DNA from: Candidatus Poribacteria bacterium
GTDB taxonomy: Bacteria; Poribacteria; WGA-4E; WGA-3G
Direction: 5' to 3'
Length of the DNA: 48,162 nucleotides
Assembly (NCBI GenBank): GCA_009839745.1
Contig: VXPE01000021.1
Location: 1 to 48,162 of the forward strand
Numbering within the stretch: the stretch's first letter is position 1; each line of letters starts with the position of its first letter. A program made the position numbers and the translations under genes. Under the pieces are notes generated by a model that ran no database searches, was not told the DNA's origin, and saw only the letters and a program-made list of their open reading frames with translations. Shown here one piece after another: positions 41,351 through 48,162 of the stretch.

Positions 41351-43318
41351 ATGGCAAAACCGATTAGTTACACAGACATCTTAGAAACCGGTGATGGCGA
41401 AATCTATAACCTCAAAACGCACGCCGCCGGTCCCGAAGGCAGTCTGCCCCTTACGGAAGAAATGCTCCTCAATCGACCCAGTGGAGACATATTTGGTTTG
41501 ACGCACAACGCTGCTATGGGGTGGGCACCCACAGAACTTCGGCGAGAGGAATTCCTGATCCTTAGCACGCAAGGTGGAATCCGTGCCCCTGATGGAACCC
41601 CAATCGCGCTCGGATACCACACCGGGCATTGGGAAGTCGGACTTCTGATGCAAGCAGTCGCATATGAACTGAAGGAACTCGCGACAATCCCATTCGCAGG
41701 CTACTGTTCCGATCCGTGTGATGGACGGACGCAAGGCACTGTCGGTATGATGGATAGCCTCGCCTATCGCAACGATGCTGCACAGGTTCTCCGCCGACTT
41801 ATTCGGTCCCTACCGACGCGGAAGGGTGTTGTGGGGGTCGCCACCTGCGATAAAGGTTTACCCGCAATGATGATGGCACTCGCCTCAATGCGGGAACTGC
41901 CTGCAGTCCTCGTGCCGGGCGGTGTGACGTTGCCGCCTACCACAGGCGAAGATGCTGGGAAAATCCAGACGATCGGGGCACGTTTCGCACACGGCGAAAT
42001 TAGTCTACAGGACGCAGCGGATATGGGCTGCCGTGCCTGTGCAACCCCCGGTGGCGGCTGTCAATTCTTGGGAACCGCAGCGACATCACAGGTCGTCGGT
42101 GAAGCGTTGGGAATGAGCCTGACACATACGGCGTTAGCACCATCAGGGCAGGACATCTGGTCGGATATGGGACTCCGTTCCGCACGCGCTGTGGTGAATT
42201 TAGCCGCGAAAGGGTTGACGATGAATGACATCGTTACACCGGAAGCGATTCGGAACGCCATGGTCGTGCATGCCGCGTTTGGCGGTTCGACAAATCTCCT
42301 GTTGCATGTCCCTGCTATTGCACACGCCGCTGGGCTCGAACGTCCAACGATAGATGACTGGACAGAAATCAATCAAAACGTCCCGCGTCTTGTCGATGTT
42401 CTACCGAACGGACCTGTTGGACATCCCACAGTCAGAGTCTTCCTCGCCGGTGGTGTCCCTGAAGTAATGCTACACTTGCGTGAATTGGGATGCCTCAATG
42501 AAGACGTGCTAACGGCGACAGGTGAAACCCTCGGCAGCAACCTCGATTGGTGGGCAACCTCTGAACGGCGGGCCCGCATCCGTCAAATACTACAGGATGA
42601 AGATAACATTGCCGCTGATGAAGTGATCCTGAGCCCGGAGGCCGCCAAGGAAGCCGGATTGACGAGCACTGTTACGTTCCCACGCGGCAACCTGGCTCCC
42701 GAAGGATCTGTTATCAAAAGCACTGCCATTGATCCAAGCGTCGTTGATGCCGACGGTGTCTATCGGATGACAGGACCGGCGCGGGTCTTTGTTCGGGAAT
42801 CCGACGCGATACAGACCCTCAAAGGTCAGGGTGAAAGAGATATGCAGCCCGGAGACATCATGGTGTTGTGCTGTCGCGGTCCGAAAGGCACTGGAATGGA
42901 GGAAGTTTACCAACTGACCTCCGCGTTGAAGCATCTTTCGTTCGGTAAAAATATCGCCTTGATTACAGATGCTCGGTTCTCCGGTGTCTCGACGGGCGCA
43001 TGTATCGGGCACATCGGTCCGGAAGCACTCGCGGGAGGTCCCATCGGGAAGGTACTTGATGGCGATATAATTCAGATCGAGATTGACACCCGACAACTGG
43101 TAGGCAGCATTGATTTGGTAGGACACGGCAGCGAACACTTCGGTGTAGAAGCAGGAACACAGGTTTTGGCAGCACGCGGACCGCGTCCAGATCTCTCTTC
43201 AGACGAGGCACTGCCAGATGATACGCGGCTTTGGGCGGCATTGCAATCTGTCGGCGGCGGCACATGGGGTGGCTGTGTCTACGATGTAGATGCTATTCTC
43301 AATGCGCTAAGCCAATAA
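41351..43318 (+). CDS. yjhG: IlvD/Edd-family sugar-acid dehydratase of the YjhG/YagF (xylonate dehydratase) type
   Basis: 655 residues, the length of E. coli YjhG/YagF. Fe-S cysteines C123 ([11 protein letters not shown]), C166 (ATCDKGLP) and C237 (GGGCQFLGT) are present. Many stretches match the YagF/YjhG group rather than IlvD, e.g. [17 protein letters not shown] and [19 protein letters not shown]. It probably dehydrates D-xylonate or a related aldonate to a 2-keto-3-deoxy acid. The start lies behind AAAGGAAAAATTAAAAA, the same end as the leader repeat, with an 11-base spacer. RraA-like and UlaG-like genes downstream fit a sugar-acid pathway. Confidence 0.88.
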   Translation: MAKPISYTDILETGDGEIYNLKTHAAGPEGSLPLTEEMLLNRPSGDIFGLTHNAAMGWAPTELRREEFLILSTQGGIRAPDGTPIALGYHTGHWEVGLLMQAVAYELKELATIPFAGYCSDPCDGRTQGTVGMMDSLAYRNDAAQVLRRLIRSLPTRKGVVGVATCDKGLPAMMMALASMRELPAVLVPGGVTLPPTTGEDAGKIQTIGARFAHGEISLQDAADMGCRACATPGGGCQFLGTAATSQVVGEALGMSLTHTALAPSGQDIWSDMGLRSARAVVNLAAKGLTMNDIVTPEAIRNAMVVHAAFGGSTNLLLHVPAIAHAAGLERPTIDDWTEINQNVPRLVDVLPNGPVGHPTVRVFLAGGVPEVMLHLRELGCLNEDVLTATGETLGSNLDWWATSERRARIRQILQDEDNIAADEVILSPEAAKEAGLTSTVTFPRGNLAPEGSVIKSTAIDPSVVDADGVYRMTGPARVFVRESDAIQTLKGQGERDMQPGDIMVLCCRGPKGTGMEEVYQLTSALKHLSFGKNIALITDARFSGVSTGACIGHIGPEALAGGPIGKVLDGDIIQIEIDTRQLVGSIDLVGHGSEHFGVEAGTQVLAARGPRPDLSSDEALPDDTRLWAALQSVGGGTWGGCVYDVDAILNALSQ

Positions 43319-43360
43319 CCCCAAAGAGCAGGTATCACGAAAAATTAAAAAAGAGCGCGA

Positions 43361-43447
43361 AGCCTGAAACGAAGTGGTAGACAGGTCTACGGAGACGAGC
43401 GTGAAATCCCAGACGAACCTTATCGAACCGCAAGGAAAATTAAGAAA
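43361..43447 (+). repeat. Leader repeat, copy overlapping the VanZ start
   Basis: AGCCTGAAACGAAGTGG, then GTCTACGGAGACG, ending GAACCGCAAGGAAAATTAAG. The 3' half is translated as the N-terminus of the VanZ protein. Confidence 0.7.
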
Positions 43448-43805
43448 TTGGGTTCCGCCGTTTCTGTACATGATCCTTATTTTCGCCATCTCGTCTCTGG
43501 AGCAACCACCGCTCCCAATGCCGGAATTTGAATGGCTGACCATTGACAAACTCTACCATTTTGTTGAATATGCCATTCTCGGTGCCTTAGTCGCACGAGC
43601 ACTTGTGAAGGCGAAACCCCCTATATTGCCATCGCGATGGGTATGGTGTATCGCAGCGGTGTTCTCTATCCTCTACGGTGCAAGTGATGAATGGCATCAA
43701 ACCTTTGTGCCGGGCAGATTTGCTACCCTCGCAGATTGGGTCGCAGATGTGTTAGGGTCAATCGCCGGTGTGTTAGGGGTCTATTTCTATTACCAAAAAA
43801 AGTAA
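43401..43805 (+). CDS. VanZ-like membrane protein
   Basis: 134 residues from GTG 43401 (GGAG 7 bases upstream); GTG 43374 is an alternative. Four membrane segments with the VanZ motifs DKLYHFVEYAILG and YGASDEWHQTFVPGRFATLADWVADVLG. VanZ-family proteins are linked to glycopeptide tolerance or cell-envelope changes; the activity is unclear. The first 14 residues (KSQTNLIEPQGKLRNW) are encoded by the leader repeat. Confidence 0.8.
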   Translation: MKSQTNLIEPQGKLRNWVPPFLYMILIFAISSLEQPPLPMPEFEWLTIDKLYHFVEYAILGALVARALVKAKPPILPSRWVWCIAAVFSILYGASDEWHQTFVPGRFATLADWVADVLGSIAGVLGVYFYYQKK

Positions 43806-43976
43806 TTAGCAAGCGGCAATCAGGGCTGTCTGAACGGAAACACTTAAGCCAAAACACCCTGAATTTGATACTACACCGCAGATTTTAGTGTTATACCATT
43901 TCTGATTGAAAATGCTTCAATAAACGAACTCTTTGTAGCATAGGAGACCGTTAGCCTGTGCAGTCTGGTGGGGTCT

Positions 43977-44004
43977 TTGAAGCGATCTGTCAATGCAATA
44001 TAAT
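43977..44004 (+). promoter_or_regulatory. Promoter of the UlaG-like gene
   Basis: TTGAAG (43977-43982), 16 bases, TATAAT (43999-44004). Transcription from about 44011 would include the entire leader repeat 44033-44123 in the 5' UTR. The rest of the 43806-44032 spacer shows nothing else. Confidence 0.6.
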
Positions 44005-44032
44005 CTTTTAGAAATGTTATTAGATAGAACGT

Positions 44033-44123
44033 GTAGCCTGAAACGAAGTGGAAGGCGGGTCTACGGAAAGGAACGTTCAAATCGAAAACCCGCCTCAACG
44101 ATCCGCAAGGAATAATTAAAGAT
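44033..44123 (+). repeat. Leader repeat, copy abutting the UlaG-like start
   Basis: Begins GTAGCCTGAAACGAAGTGGA and ends GATCCGCAAGGAATAATTAA plus AGAT directly before the ATG. It has a stem GGCGGGT/ACCCGCC (44054-44060/44088-44094). AAGGA, 12 bases before the ATG, is the only ribosome site. Confidence 0.8.
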
Positions 44124-44912
44124 ATGCATCCACTTGTTAATTTGAAAGTACCAGAAGGAGCTGTCGCTGTTCATTGGTTTGAACAGAGCAGTTTTGCCCT
44201 GAAAGCTGCTGATGGTACTATTGTCCAAATCGATCCTTATTTTCCGCGTGAACGTCCCGCGGACCGTTTTATTTATACCGAATCACCACTTGACGAGTCA
44301 GCACTTCCAACCGATTTCGTCCTCTTGACCCACGCACACGGCGATCATACCTGCTCAGAGTCCATCCGTCGAATCTGGGAGACCTCTGATGCAACGCGGT
44401 TTGTTGGACCCGAAGAAAGCACACGCCAAATTGCTACAGAGACAGACGTTGCTGTTGGAAATATAACGGAGATCTCTGCTGGAGAATCAGCAACCCTAAA
44501 CGAGCTCACTGTGCATGCTGTCTATGCTAAGCCCCCTGAAGGCGACGCCTCCGCTGACATAGCACCCCCTGATGTTACACACTTGGGGTATGTGATTGTC
44601 AGTAACGGGGTAGCACTGTATTTCAGCGGCGATCCAATCAATAATTTCGCTGAACACGACACGCTGATTTCAGCAGTGTCCGCATATAAACCGGATATTG
44701 GTTTTCTGACGAACCATCCGACCGAAGGCGAGTTTCCGTTCTACGAGGGATGCGTCAAAATGGCAACACGGATTGGACTCAAGCACGCTGTCCCAGGACA
44801 TCGTGCCTGTTTCGTCACCCGAGATTACGATCCGAATGAGTGGGCAAATCAATTCCCCGCAGACGGACCCGAACCGCTTATTATTGAGAGAAATTCACAT
44901 ATTATTTATTAG
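44124..44912 (+). CDS. UlaG-like metallo-beta-lactamase-fold hydrolase
   Basis: 262 residues. THAHGDHTC (69-77) is the HxHxDH metal motif; further ligands are likely in SGDPINNF and in PGHR near the C-terminus. Closest in style to UlaG and YtkL-type hydrolases that open sugar-acid lactones or cleave phosphodiesters. It may act with the sugar-acid dehydratase upstream. Cytoplasmic. Confidence 0.8.
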   Translation: MHPLVNLKVPEGAVAVHWFEQSSFALKAADGTIVQIDPYFPRERPADRFIYTESPLDESALPTDFVLLTHAHGDHTCSESIRRIWETSDATRFVGPEESTRQIATETDVAVGNITEISAGESATLNELTVHAVYAKPPEGDASADIAPPDVTHLGYVIVSNGVALYFSGDPINNFAEHDTLISAVSAYKPDIGFLTNHPTEGEFPFYEGCVKMATRIGLKHAVPGHRACFVTRDYDPNEWANQFPADGPEPLIIERNSHIIY

Positions 44913-44927
44913 TTATCGGTTATCAGT
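44911..44927. repeat. CTGATAAC-type short repeat tract
   Basis: The minus strand reads ACTGATAACCGATAACT, overlapping the end of the UlaG-like gene. Confidence 0.45.
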
Positions 44928-44954
44928 AAAGAGGTTTTCGTTAAATCCAAAGAG

Positions 44955-45043
44955 GTAGCCTGCAACAACGGCGCAGGCGGGTCTACGGGGAAGCACATCA
45001 TCTGCGCAACCTCCCTGACCGAACCGCAAGGAATAATTAAAAT
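44955..45043 (+). repeat. Leader repeat, copy abutting purE
   Basis: GTAGCCTGCAACAACGGCGC at the start, GACCGAACCGCAAGGAATAA plus TTAAAAT before the ATG. Stem GCCTGC/GCAGGC plus GTAG/CTAC. AAGGA lies 11 bases before purE. Confidence 0.8.
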
Positions 45044-45571
45044 ATGTCCCTTCAAGATCAGAAAACACCGCTTGTCGGTATCGTCATGGGAAGTGACTCC
45101 GACTTAGAAAAGATGGCAGAAGCCGCTAAAGTTTTAGAGGAATTTGAAGTTCCATTTGAGATAACTGTATCCTCTGCACACCGTTCGCCGGAGCGGACGC
45201 TCACATGGACAGAAAAAATTAAAGCAGAAGGCGGAAAGGTAATCATCGCCGGGGCTGGACGCGCAGCGCATCTCGCTGGAGTCATCGCGGCACATACGAC
45301 GCTACCCGTTATCGGTGTCCCGATCGACGGCGGACCCCTCAACGGCGTTGACGCACTCTATGCGACAGTTCAGATGCCGCCGGGCATTCCCGTCGGAACG
45401 ATGGCAATCGGATCTGGCGGTGCTCGGAATGCAGGACTCTTCGCCGTCCAAATTCTGGCGACCCTTTTCCCAGAACTGGAAGCAAAACTGTTGGAATACA
45501 AAGAAAAATTGAGTGACGGTGTCGCAGAGAAAGCGGCCCGTCTTCAAGAGGTTGGCTACCAGGATTATTAA
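45044..45571 (+). CDS. purE: N5-carboxyaminoimidazole ribonucleotide mutase
   Basis: 175 residues, class I PurE of purine synthesis, moving the carboxylate of N5-CAIR to give CAIR. MGSDSD (15-20), SAHRSP (44-49), AGRAAHL (71-77), and MPPGIPVGTMAIG are diagnostic. No purK adjoins it; instead an RraA-like gene starts 3 bases after its stop. Confidence 0.95.
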   Translation: MSLQDQKTPLVGIVMGSDSDLEKMAEAAKVLEEFEVPFEITVSSAHRSPERTLTWTEKIKAEGGKVIIAGAGRAAHLAGVIAAHTTLPVIGVPIDGGPLNGVDALYATVQMPPGIPVGTMAIGSGGARNAGLFAVQILATLFPELEAKLLEYKEKLSDGVAEKAARLQEVGYQDY

Positions 45572-45574
45572 GTT

Positions 45575-46270
45575 ATGGGTACTTCGGCACCGCAAGGTAA
45601 AATCAAAAAGTGGAATAGTGATACAGAGTTGTTTGATATAATGGAACAGCAGTTATACGCCGCTGTGATTTCGGATGCACTTGATGCAGTCGGGTATCGC
45701 GAACAGGCACTGCGACATACCGTCCGTCCACTTCATCCAGAGGCAGTTGTCGTAGGTCGCGCCATGCCCGTGCAGTGTGTGGATGTCTACGAGATTCCGG
45801 ATGAACCCTATCAGCAGGAGATCGCAGCGGTGGACAGCCTCAAACAGGACGATGTATTTGTCTGTTCTACGAACCAGAGCACCCGTAACTGTATTTGGGG
45901 GGAACTCCTCTCAACAGCGGCACGGGCGCGCGGCGCGCGGGGTGCTATCATTGACGGATTTGTCCGAGATGCTCGCCAGATCTTAGCAATGGGGTTTCCT
46001 GTGTTTACAACAGGGCTGTCGCCCGTTGATTCCAGTGGACGCGGGGATGTGGTGGCGTATAACGTTCCTATTGAATGCGGAGGGGTTATGGTGAATCCTG
46101 GAGACATCGTGTTCGGTGATGCCGATGGAGTTGTTGTTATCCCGCGAACGGTAGAAATAGACGTACTCGAAGCTGCGTTTGCAAAGGTAGCCGGTGAAAA
46201 CCGGACGCGTGATGAACTCCGCGCTGGCGCAACGCTGCGCGAGGTCTACGACAAATACGGAATTTTGTAG
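45575..46270 (+). CDS. RraA/HMG-aldolase-like protein
   Basis: 231 residues of the RraA fold. Typical stretches: SDALDAVGYR, WGELLSTAARARGARGAIID, GFVRDARQILAMGFPVF and NPGDIVFGDADGVVVIPR. Members are 4-hydroxy-4-methyl-2-oxoglutarate or related keto-acid aldolases, or RNase E inhibitors in enterobacteria; the aldolase-like role fits the nearby dehydratase. The first residues MGTSAPQGKIKKW include a copy of the leader repeat's 3' end. A later ATG (45641, MEQQLYAA) is possible. The stop codon is part of a REP-like palindrome. Confidence 0.85.
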   Translation: MGTSAPQGKIKKWNSDTELFDIMEQQLYAAVISDALDAVGYREQALRHTVRPLHPEAVVVGRAMPVQCVDVYEIPDEPYQQEIAAVDSLKQDDVFVCSTNQSTRNCIWGELLSTAARARGARGAIIDGFVRDARQILAMGFPVFTTGLSPVDSSGRGDVVAYNVPIECGGVMVNPGDIVFGDADGVVVIPRTVEIDVLEAAFAKVAGENRTRDELRAGATLREVYDKYGIL

Positions 46271-46289
46271 CGCAAACTTTTAGTTTGCG
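46267..46289. repeat. REP-like palindrome at the RraA stop
   Basis: GTAG (whose TAG is the stop codon) followed by the perfect stem CGCAAACT-TTT-AGTTTGCG (46271-46289). May double as a transcript-end hairpin. Confidence 0.55.
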
Positions 46290-46305
46290 TACTTAGAAAA
46301 AGCGC

Positions 46306-46395
46306 GTAAGCCCAACCAACGGGCCGGGCTGGATATACGGAGAGGGACTTTCTTCACAAAACCCGCCTGACCGAACCGCAAGGAAAATTAAAAGT
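46306..46395 (+). repeat. Leader repeat, copy abutting the NIPSNAP gene
   Basis: GTAAGCCCAACCAACGGGCC at the start, GACCGAACCGCAAGGAAAAT plus TAAAAGT before the ATG. First stem is GCCC/GGGC. AAGGA lies 11 bases before the start codon. Confidence 0.8.
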
Positions 46396-46725
46396 ATGAT
46401 TTATGAATTACGAACGTATCAGGTCGTCCCGGGAAAGATGAAAAACCTGAACGACCGGTTTGCAAACATCACCGTTCCACTGTTCGAGAAACACGGAATG
46501 AAGGTGATCGGATTTTGGGAAACCGCTATTGGCGAGGCAACGACGACGGAACTTATCTATATGCTTGCTTTTGAAGATCTGGGACACTACCAGAGTGCGT
46601 GGGATGCGTTCATCGCCGATCCCGCGTGGCAAGAGGCGAAACGCCTAACGGAAGTCGGAGGTCCCTTGGTGAACGTCGCGAGTTCCAAGATTATTGAACC
46701 GACAGATTATTCACCACTGCAGTAG
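46396..46725 (+). CDS. NIPSNAP-domain protein
   Basis: 109 residues: MIYELRTYQVVPGKM is the NIPSNAP opening, with HGMKVIGFWE and a C-terminal SSKIIEPTDYSPLQ. A dimeric ferredoxin-like alpha/beta-barrel fold of unknown chemistry, often near sugar or aromatic catabolic genes. Intact, cytoplasmic. Confidence 0.88.
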   Translation: MIYELRTYQVVPGKMKNLNDRFANITVPLFEKHGMKVIGFWETAIGEATTTELIYMLAFEDLGHYQSAWDAFIADPAWQEAKRLTEVGGPLVNVASSKIIEPTDYSPLQ

Positions 46726-46778
46726 TTAACTCAGGTTTGGATAGTTCCTTTTTGGATCTGGCTTCCCCTATCCTCACC

Positions 46779-46822
46779 AATAGAGGCAGGCACGAGAACG
46801 ACCGAGAGGTAGCCCCTCTATT
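46779..46822 (+). terminator. Possible terminator after the NIPSNAP gene
   Basis: AATAGAGG (46779-46786) pairs with CCTCTATT (46815-46822), followed by TTGG. The loop is long, so this is tentative. Confidence 0.35.
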
Positions 46823-46859
46823 TTGGAAAAAAGTTTTTGGTGGCACGACAGAGAAGTGT

Positions 46860-46868
46860 TGCTATAAT
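46860..46868 (+). promoter_or_regulatory. Extended -10 promoter of the structured RNA/gsp region
   Basis: TGC-TATAAT. A start near 46875 coincides exactly with the 5' base of the first predicted stem. No convincing -35. Confidence 0.6.
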
Positions 46869-46874
46869 GTAGTT

Positions 46875-47056
46875 GACTGGCACACTCAGGAGACCGAAAA
46901 GCGGAATGCCAGTCGGGGCAGCGTCCTATTTTCATAGGGGTGCCGCCGGTGGGCAAACACCGTGCGACGCGTCGCACTGCCATAGTGAGAGTATGACAGT
47001 GCTAACCTAATTGTAGCAAGAAACGGCATCGTTTTGCGAAACATTTAGGTTAGCAC
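46875..47056 (+). ncRNA. Unidentified structured RNA or leader of the GspC operon
   Basis: Five successive hairpins: GACTGGCA/TGCCAGTC (46875-46882/46907-46914); CCTAT-TTTC-ATAGG enclosed by GGCA/TGCC; CGGTG-GGCAAA-CACCG; the perfect 16-base palindrome GTGCGACGCGTCGCAC; and a 12-bp stem GTGCTAACCTAA/TTAGGTTAGCAC (46999-47010/47045-47056) enclosing another hairpin. I checked by eye against common riboswitches (cobalamin, c-di-GMP, glycine, TPP, SAM, FMN) and found no match. It ends 106 bases before the GspC-like gene, so it could be a leader or an independent RNA. Confidence 0.6.
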
Positions 47057-47162
47057 CCTATTGGGACACATTGCCCAACCACTCTTTTGTAGACACTCTT
47101 CGGCATTCATTCCTTGTAGCATATTCATTTGTATCTGTTTCTACCCGAAAAGGAGTCAACGC

Positions 47163-47636
47163 GTGTTTTTGCAGCAGTTGACGTTTTGCGTGAGTCTTCT
47201 GATTTGTGTTGGGGGTCTGTTGGGTCTCTATAGTTTCCTACAGGCAGAGATGCCTGAGGGACCGCCGCCGCCCCATGCCCGCGAGGTAGCTGCGCCACCC
47301 CGTAGGACGTTTTTCGAGTCCATTGAGAGCGACTTCTATCAAACGATCATTCGGAATAACCTCTTTGCCCCATTGGGAACGGTGTTGAATCCCGAACCAG
47401 TCCCTGGGGCGAACTTGAAACTTCTCGGGACGTTTGTCAGCAAAGACGCTGTGCATTCGACGGCTATCATAAAAAATGAAACAACCGGTCGGCAAGAGAT
47501 GCTTTCGATCGGTGGGGGACTTGGCGATTTCCAAGTCGTCGAGATTCAGTGCCAGCAGGTGACGCTTGACCACTTGGGCAGTTCTGTTGTTTTACGCCTG
47601 CCGTCAGGTGTTCTGCTGAACGCCAAAAGGAGATAA
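47163..47636 (+). CDS. GspC/PilP-like secretion or pilus protein
   Basis: 157 residues from GTG 47163 (AGGAG 7 bases upstream). One N-terminal membrane segment (VSLLICVGGLLGLYSFLQ), a Pro-rich linker (PPPPHAREVAAPPR) and an HR-like domain: IIRNNLFAPLG, LKLLGTFVSK, TAIIKNETTGRQEMLSIGGG, VVEIQCQQVTLDHLG. This is the layout of type II secretion GspC or type IV pilus PilP, which link the inner membrane complex to the outer membrane secretin. Confidence 0.75.
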   Translation: MFLQQLTFCVSLLICVGGLLGLYSFLQAEMPEGPPPPHAREVAAPPRRTFFESIESDFYQTIIRNNLFAPLGTVLNPEPVPGANLKLLGTFVSKDAVHSTAIIKNETTGRQEMLSIGGGLGDFQVVEIQCQQVTLDHLGSSVVLRLPSGVLLNAKRR

Positions 47637-47648
47637 AAGGAGGTCTAT

Positions 47649-47816
47649 ATGATGGCAGTGATTGCGTTTTTGGAAGATAAAATTTATGACCTTCAGGCGT
47701 TTGTAGGTGTTATTGCAGCATACCCTGTCCACATCATGACTGTTGTGGGGAGTGTCTTACTTTTTTTCTGGTTCTACCACGCCGAAAAAGACGATATAAA
47801 CCGTCCTCAAAATTGA
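47649..47816 (+). CDS. Short membrane protein of the GspC operon (55 aa)
   Basis: A 55-codon gene with AGGAGG 5 bases before ATG 47649 (a second ATG follows). MMAVIAFLEDKIYDLQAFVG begins an amphipathic start, then a membrane segment HIMTVVGSVLLFFWFYH and a charged tail. 12 bases after the GspC-like stop. No family is recognised; it may be a small accessory subunit. Confidence 0.6.
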   Translation: MMAVIAFLEDKIYDLQAFVGVIAAYPVHIMTVVGSVLLFFWFYHAEKDDINRPQN

Positions 47817-48088
47817 ATATAGTTTCTGTGAGAAAAAAAGAGTTAACACCCGACGAGAAGAAAATCCTTGCTCAGAAAATTCGCGCCGGTGGCATTGAAA
47901 CTCTGAAAACGAGTTTTTCTCACCGCACGGCTCTCAAATACATCATCCCTGCGACAATTAGTTTTCTCGTGCCGGTGACGCTCTGGTTTTTCAATACCGC
48001 CGGTTTCATCGTATTGACTTTATTGTTTCTCGGATTCGGTCTTGCTGGATGGCTGAATCGTAGAAAAAAACCGCCGCTAAGGAGATGA
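47813..48088 (+). CDS. Small two-span membrane protein of the GspC operon
   Basis: Up to 91 residues. TTG 47813 overlaps the previous stop; GTG 47828 (MRKKELTPDEKKILAQKIRA) is an alternative start. A basic, helical N-terminus, then two hydrophobic segments (YIIPATISFLVPVTLWFF, GFIVLTLLFLGFGLAGWL) and a basic end RRKKPPLRR. Unknown family; translationally coupled to its neighbour. Confidence 0.6.
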   Translation: MNIVSVRKKELTPDEKKILAQKIRAGGIETLKTSFSHRTALKYIIPATISFLVPVTLWFFNTAGFIVLTLLFLGFGLAGWLNRRKKPPLRR

Positions 48089-48092
48089 AATC

Positions 48093-48162
48093 ATGTTAAG
48101 AAAACGTATCTGGATCCCGATTCTTTGTGTATTCGTGATAGCGATGGGGTGTGGTCTGTTCT
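48093..48162 (+). CDS. Start of a lipoprotein gene, cut by the window end
   Basis: ATG 48093 behind GGAG at 8 bases. MLRKRIWIPILCVFVIAMGC is a lipoprotein signal with Cys after AMG. It continues the GspC-like operon, possibly as a secretin-associated lipoprotein or the secretin itself. Confidence 0.65.
   Translation, partial: MLRKRIWIPILCVFVIAMGCGLF

Noticed and set aside
46841-46864. Sigma-54 promoter TGGCAC...TTGC
   Set aside because: The spacing between the two boxes is 12 bases instead of 5; an extended -10 fits better.
46875-47000. c-di-GMP or cobalamin riboswitch before the GspC-like gene
   Set aside because: GGGCAAAC and GACGCG are reminiscent of GEMM, but the ACGCAAAGCC core and the tetraloop receptor are absent; no B12 box is present.

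Overview
The window reads as a chromosomal segment of an uncultured, probably Gram-negative bacterium. Secreted LamG and concanavalin-like proteins, several sugar-phosphate isomerase/epimerase-like TIM barrels, a CotH-ankyrin protein, a sulfatase-maturase-type radical SAM enzyme, UbiE, an efflux adaptor and a GspC-type secretion operon together resemble Candidatus Poribacteria. That placement is inferred from gene style, not proved. No rRNA, tRNA or CRISPR array was seen.

Layout. 1-5,600: a minus-strand operon hisZ-hisG-hisS followed by a lipoprotein metallophosphoesterase. Its leader appears to hold a complete histidine attenuator: a consensus promoter, a 17-residue leader peptide with four consecutive His codons, a possible antiterminator pairing and a terminator ending in nine T. 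5.6-11.8 kb: a membrane glycosyltransferase, a secreted propeller protein, a TIM-barrel enzyme, a radical SAM maturase with a SEC-C tail and a LamG protein. 11.8-14.5 kb: an orphan adenine methyltransferase, a HicAB pair and a small GIY-YIG-like protein. 14.5-26.2 kb: an HDAC-like deacetylase, UbiE, PheT, two tandem secreted paralogs, a second TIM barrel, a DUF6178-like protein split over two genes, a HEAT-repeat lipoprotein, MsrA and an efflux adaptor.

27-38.4 kb is a decayed defence and mobile-element island. It has a two-gene operon with an SDH-type (ClpP-fold) protease, a Mod-type methyltransferase cut off by an IS701-like element, a small non-coding element nested in that IS with a 9-bp target duplication, a frameshifted and truncated Eco57I-type methyltransferase, a RAYT transposase flanked by REP-like palindromes, and an intact PLD-SNF2 helicase/nuclease.

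38.4-48.2 kb is mostly metabolic: CotH-ankyrin, Uma2, a YjhG/YagF-type sugar-acid dehydratase, VanZ, an UlaG-like hydrolase, PurE, an RraA-like protein and NIPSNAP. A promoter and a strongly folded RNA region then precede a GspC-like operon that runs off the end.

Two patterns cross the window. A repeat of about 90 nt ending in ACCGCAAGGAAAAATTAAAA lies directly before three start codons, with further full or partial copies elsewhere. Three secreted proteins share a C-terminal motif of the form V-x-P-x-[GA]-[KR]-L-x-x-x-W-x-x-[VL]-K.
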